Positions 5,425 through 5,554 of a DNA stretch of 5,554 nucleotides are shown piece after piece. A model generated the notes under the pieces. That model was given only the letters and a program-made list of their open reading frames with translations, was not told where the DNA came from and made no database searches. The DNA is from Synechococcaceae cyanobacterium RL_1_2. Its GTDB lineage: Bacteria; Cyanobacteriota; Cyanobacteriia; Cyanobacteriales; JAAUPO01. The stretch lies in assembly GCA_012033095.1 (NCBI GenBank), contig JAAUPO010000193.1:1-5554 (forward strand), read 5' to 3'. Made by a program: the position numbers and the translations under genes. Positions within the stretch are counted from its first letter, which is position 1; the number at the start of each line of letters is the position of its first letter.

Positions 5425-5529
5425 AGGACTTACGCAACAATTTCGATTCTGTCCTGGGAACCATGATGTTTGGGGACAATCGTTCAAGCAAGTCCCCCTC
5501 ATTTGGGGGATTTAGGGTGCTTGTGCGTA
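5425..5529 (+). mobile_element. MITE-like repeat, family A copy 2
   Basis: This 105-bp copy of the element at 1513-1616 is about 94 percent identical by eye, with one extra base in the C-run loop. It keeps AGGACTTACGCA at the left, TGCGTA at the right, CAGGAC facing GTCCTG, and CCCCC (5494-5498) facing GGGGG (5505-5509). Similarity to copy 1 ends sharply at TGCGTA, which defines the element boundary. Both copies point the same way and bracket hoxEF, about 3.9 kb apart. Confidence 0.7.
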
Positions 5530-5554
5530 GTTTCCATCAATAATCTCTTACTCT

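Noticed and set aside
4875..5529. CRISPR array
   Set aside because: The repeats are about 93 and 105 bp, belong to two families with two copies each, and are not separated by uniform spacers.

Overview
The window reads as cyanobacterial chromosome. It has six copies of the HIP1 octamer GCGATCGC, AT-rich intergenic DNA, and the first two genes of the cyanobacterial bidirectional [NiFe]-hydrogenase diaphorase, hoxE and hoxF. I cannot name the species. Only three genes can be supported, covering about half of the window.

Layout. 1-555: non-coding, with a C/G hairpin and direct repeats at the left end and a very AT-rich stretch before the first gene. 556-1379 (+): a single-pass membrane protein of unknown function with a basic cytoplasmic tail, a Ser/Gln/Glu-rich linker and a beta-rich C-terminal domain. 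1380-1641: convergent intergenic region with two inverted repeats and a 104-bp MITE-like element. 1642-3246 (-): hoxF. 3247-3560: 314-bp spacer. 3561-4054 (-): hoxE. 4055-5554: about 1.5 kb without a gene, holding the hoxE upstream region, several short tandem duplications, two copies of a 93-bp MITE-like element and a second copy of the 104-bp element.

Function. HoxE ([2Fe-2S], NuoE-like) and HoxF (FMN, NAD(H), [2Fe-2S] and [4Fe-4S], NuoF-like) belong to the electron-input module that, with HoxU, links NAD(P)H or ferredoxin to the HoxYH hydrogenase. hoxU, hoxY and hoxH do not follow hoxF; a convergent unrelated gene does. hoxEF is therefore a stand-alone locus here, with any hydrogenase genes outside the window. 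The 104-bp element lies on both sides of the hoxEF block in the same orientation.

Main caveat. All three genes are broken by single-base indels, five in total, each in or next to a short homopolymer or A/T run: one in the membrane-protein gene, two in hoxF, two in hoxE. When the frames are joined, every expected motif is present and the lengths are normal (HoxF 534 aa, HoxE 163 aa, membrane protein 274 aa). Sequencing or assembly error is the simplest explanation, but recent pseudogenization cannot be excluded from this sequence alone. The most unusual non-coding signals are a perfect 9-6-9 inverted repeat upstream of hoxE, the two families of small palindromic repeats, and a recurring pattern of exact two-copy tandem duplications of 8-18 bp.
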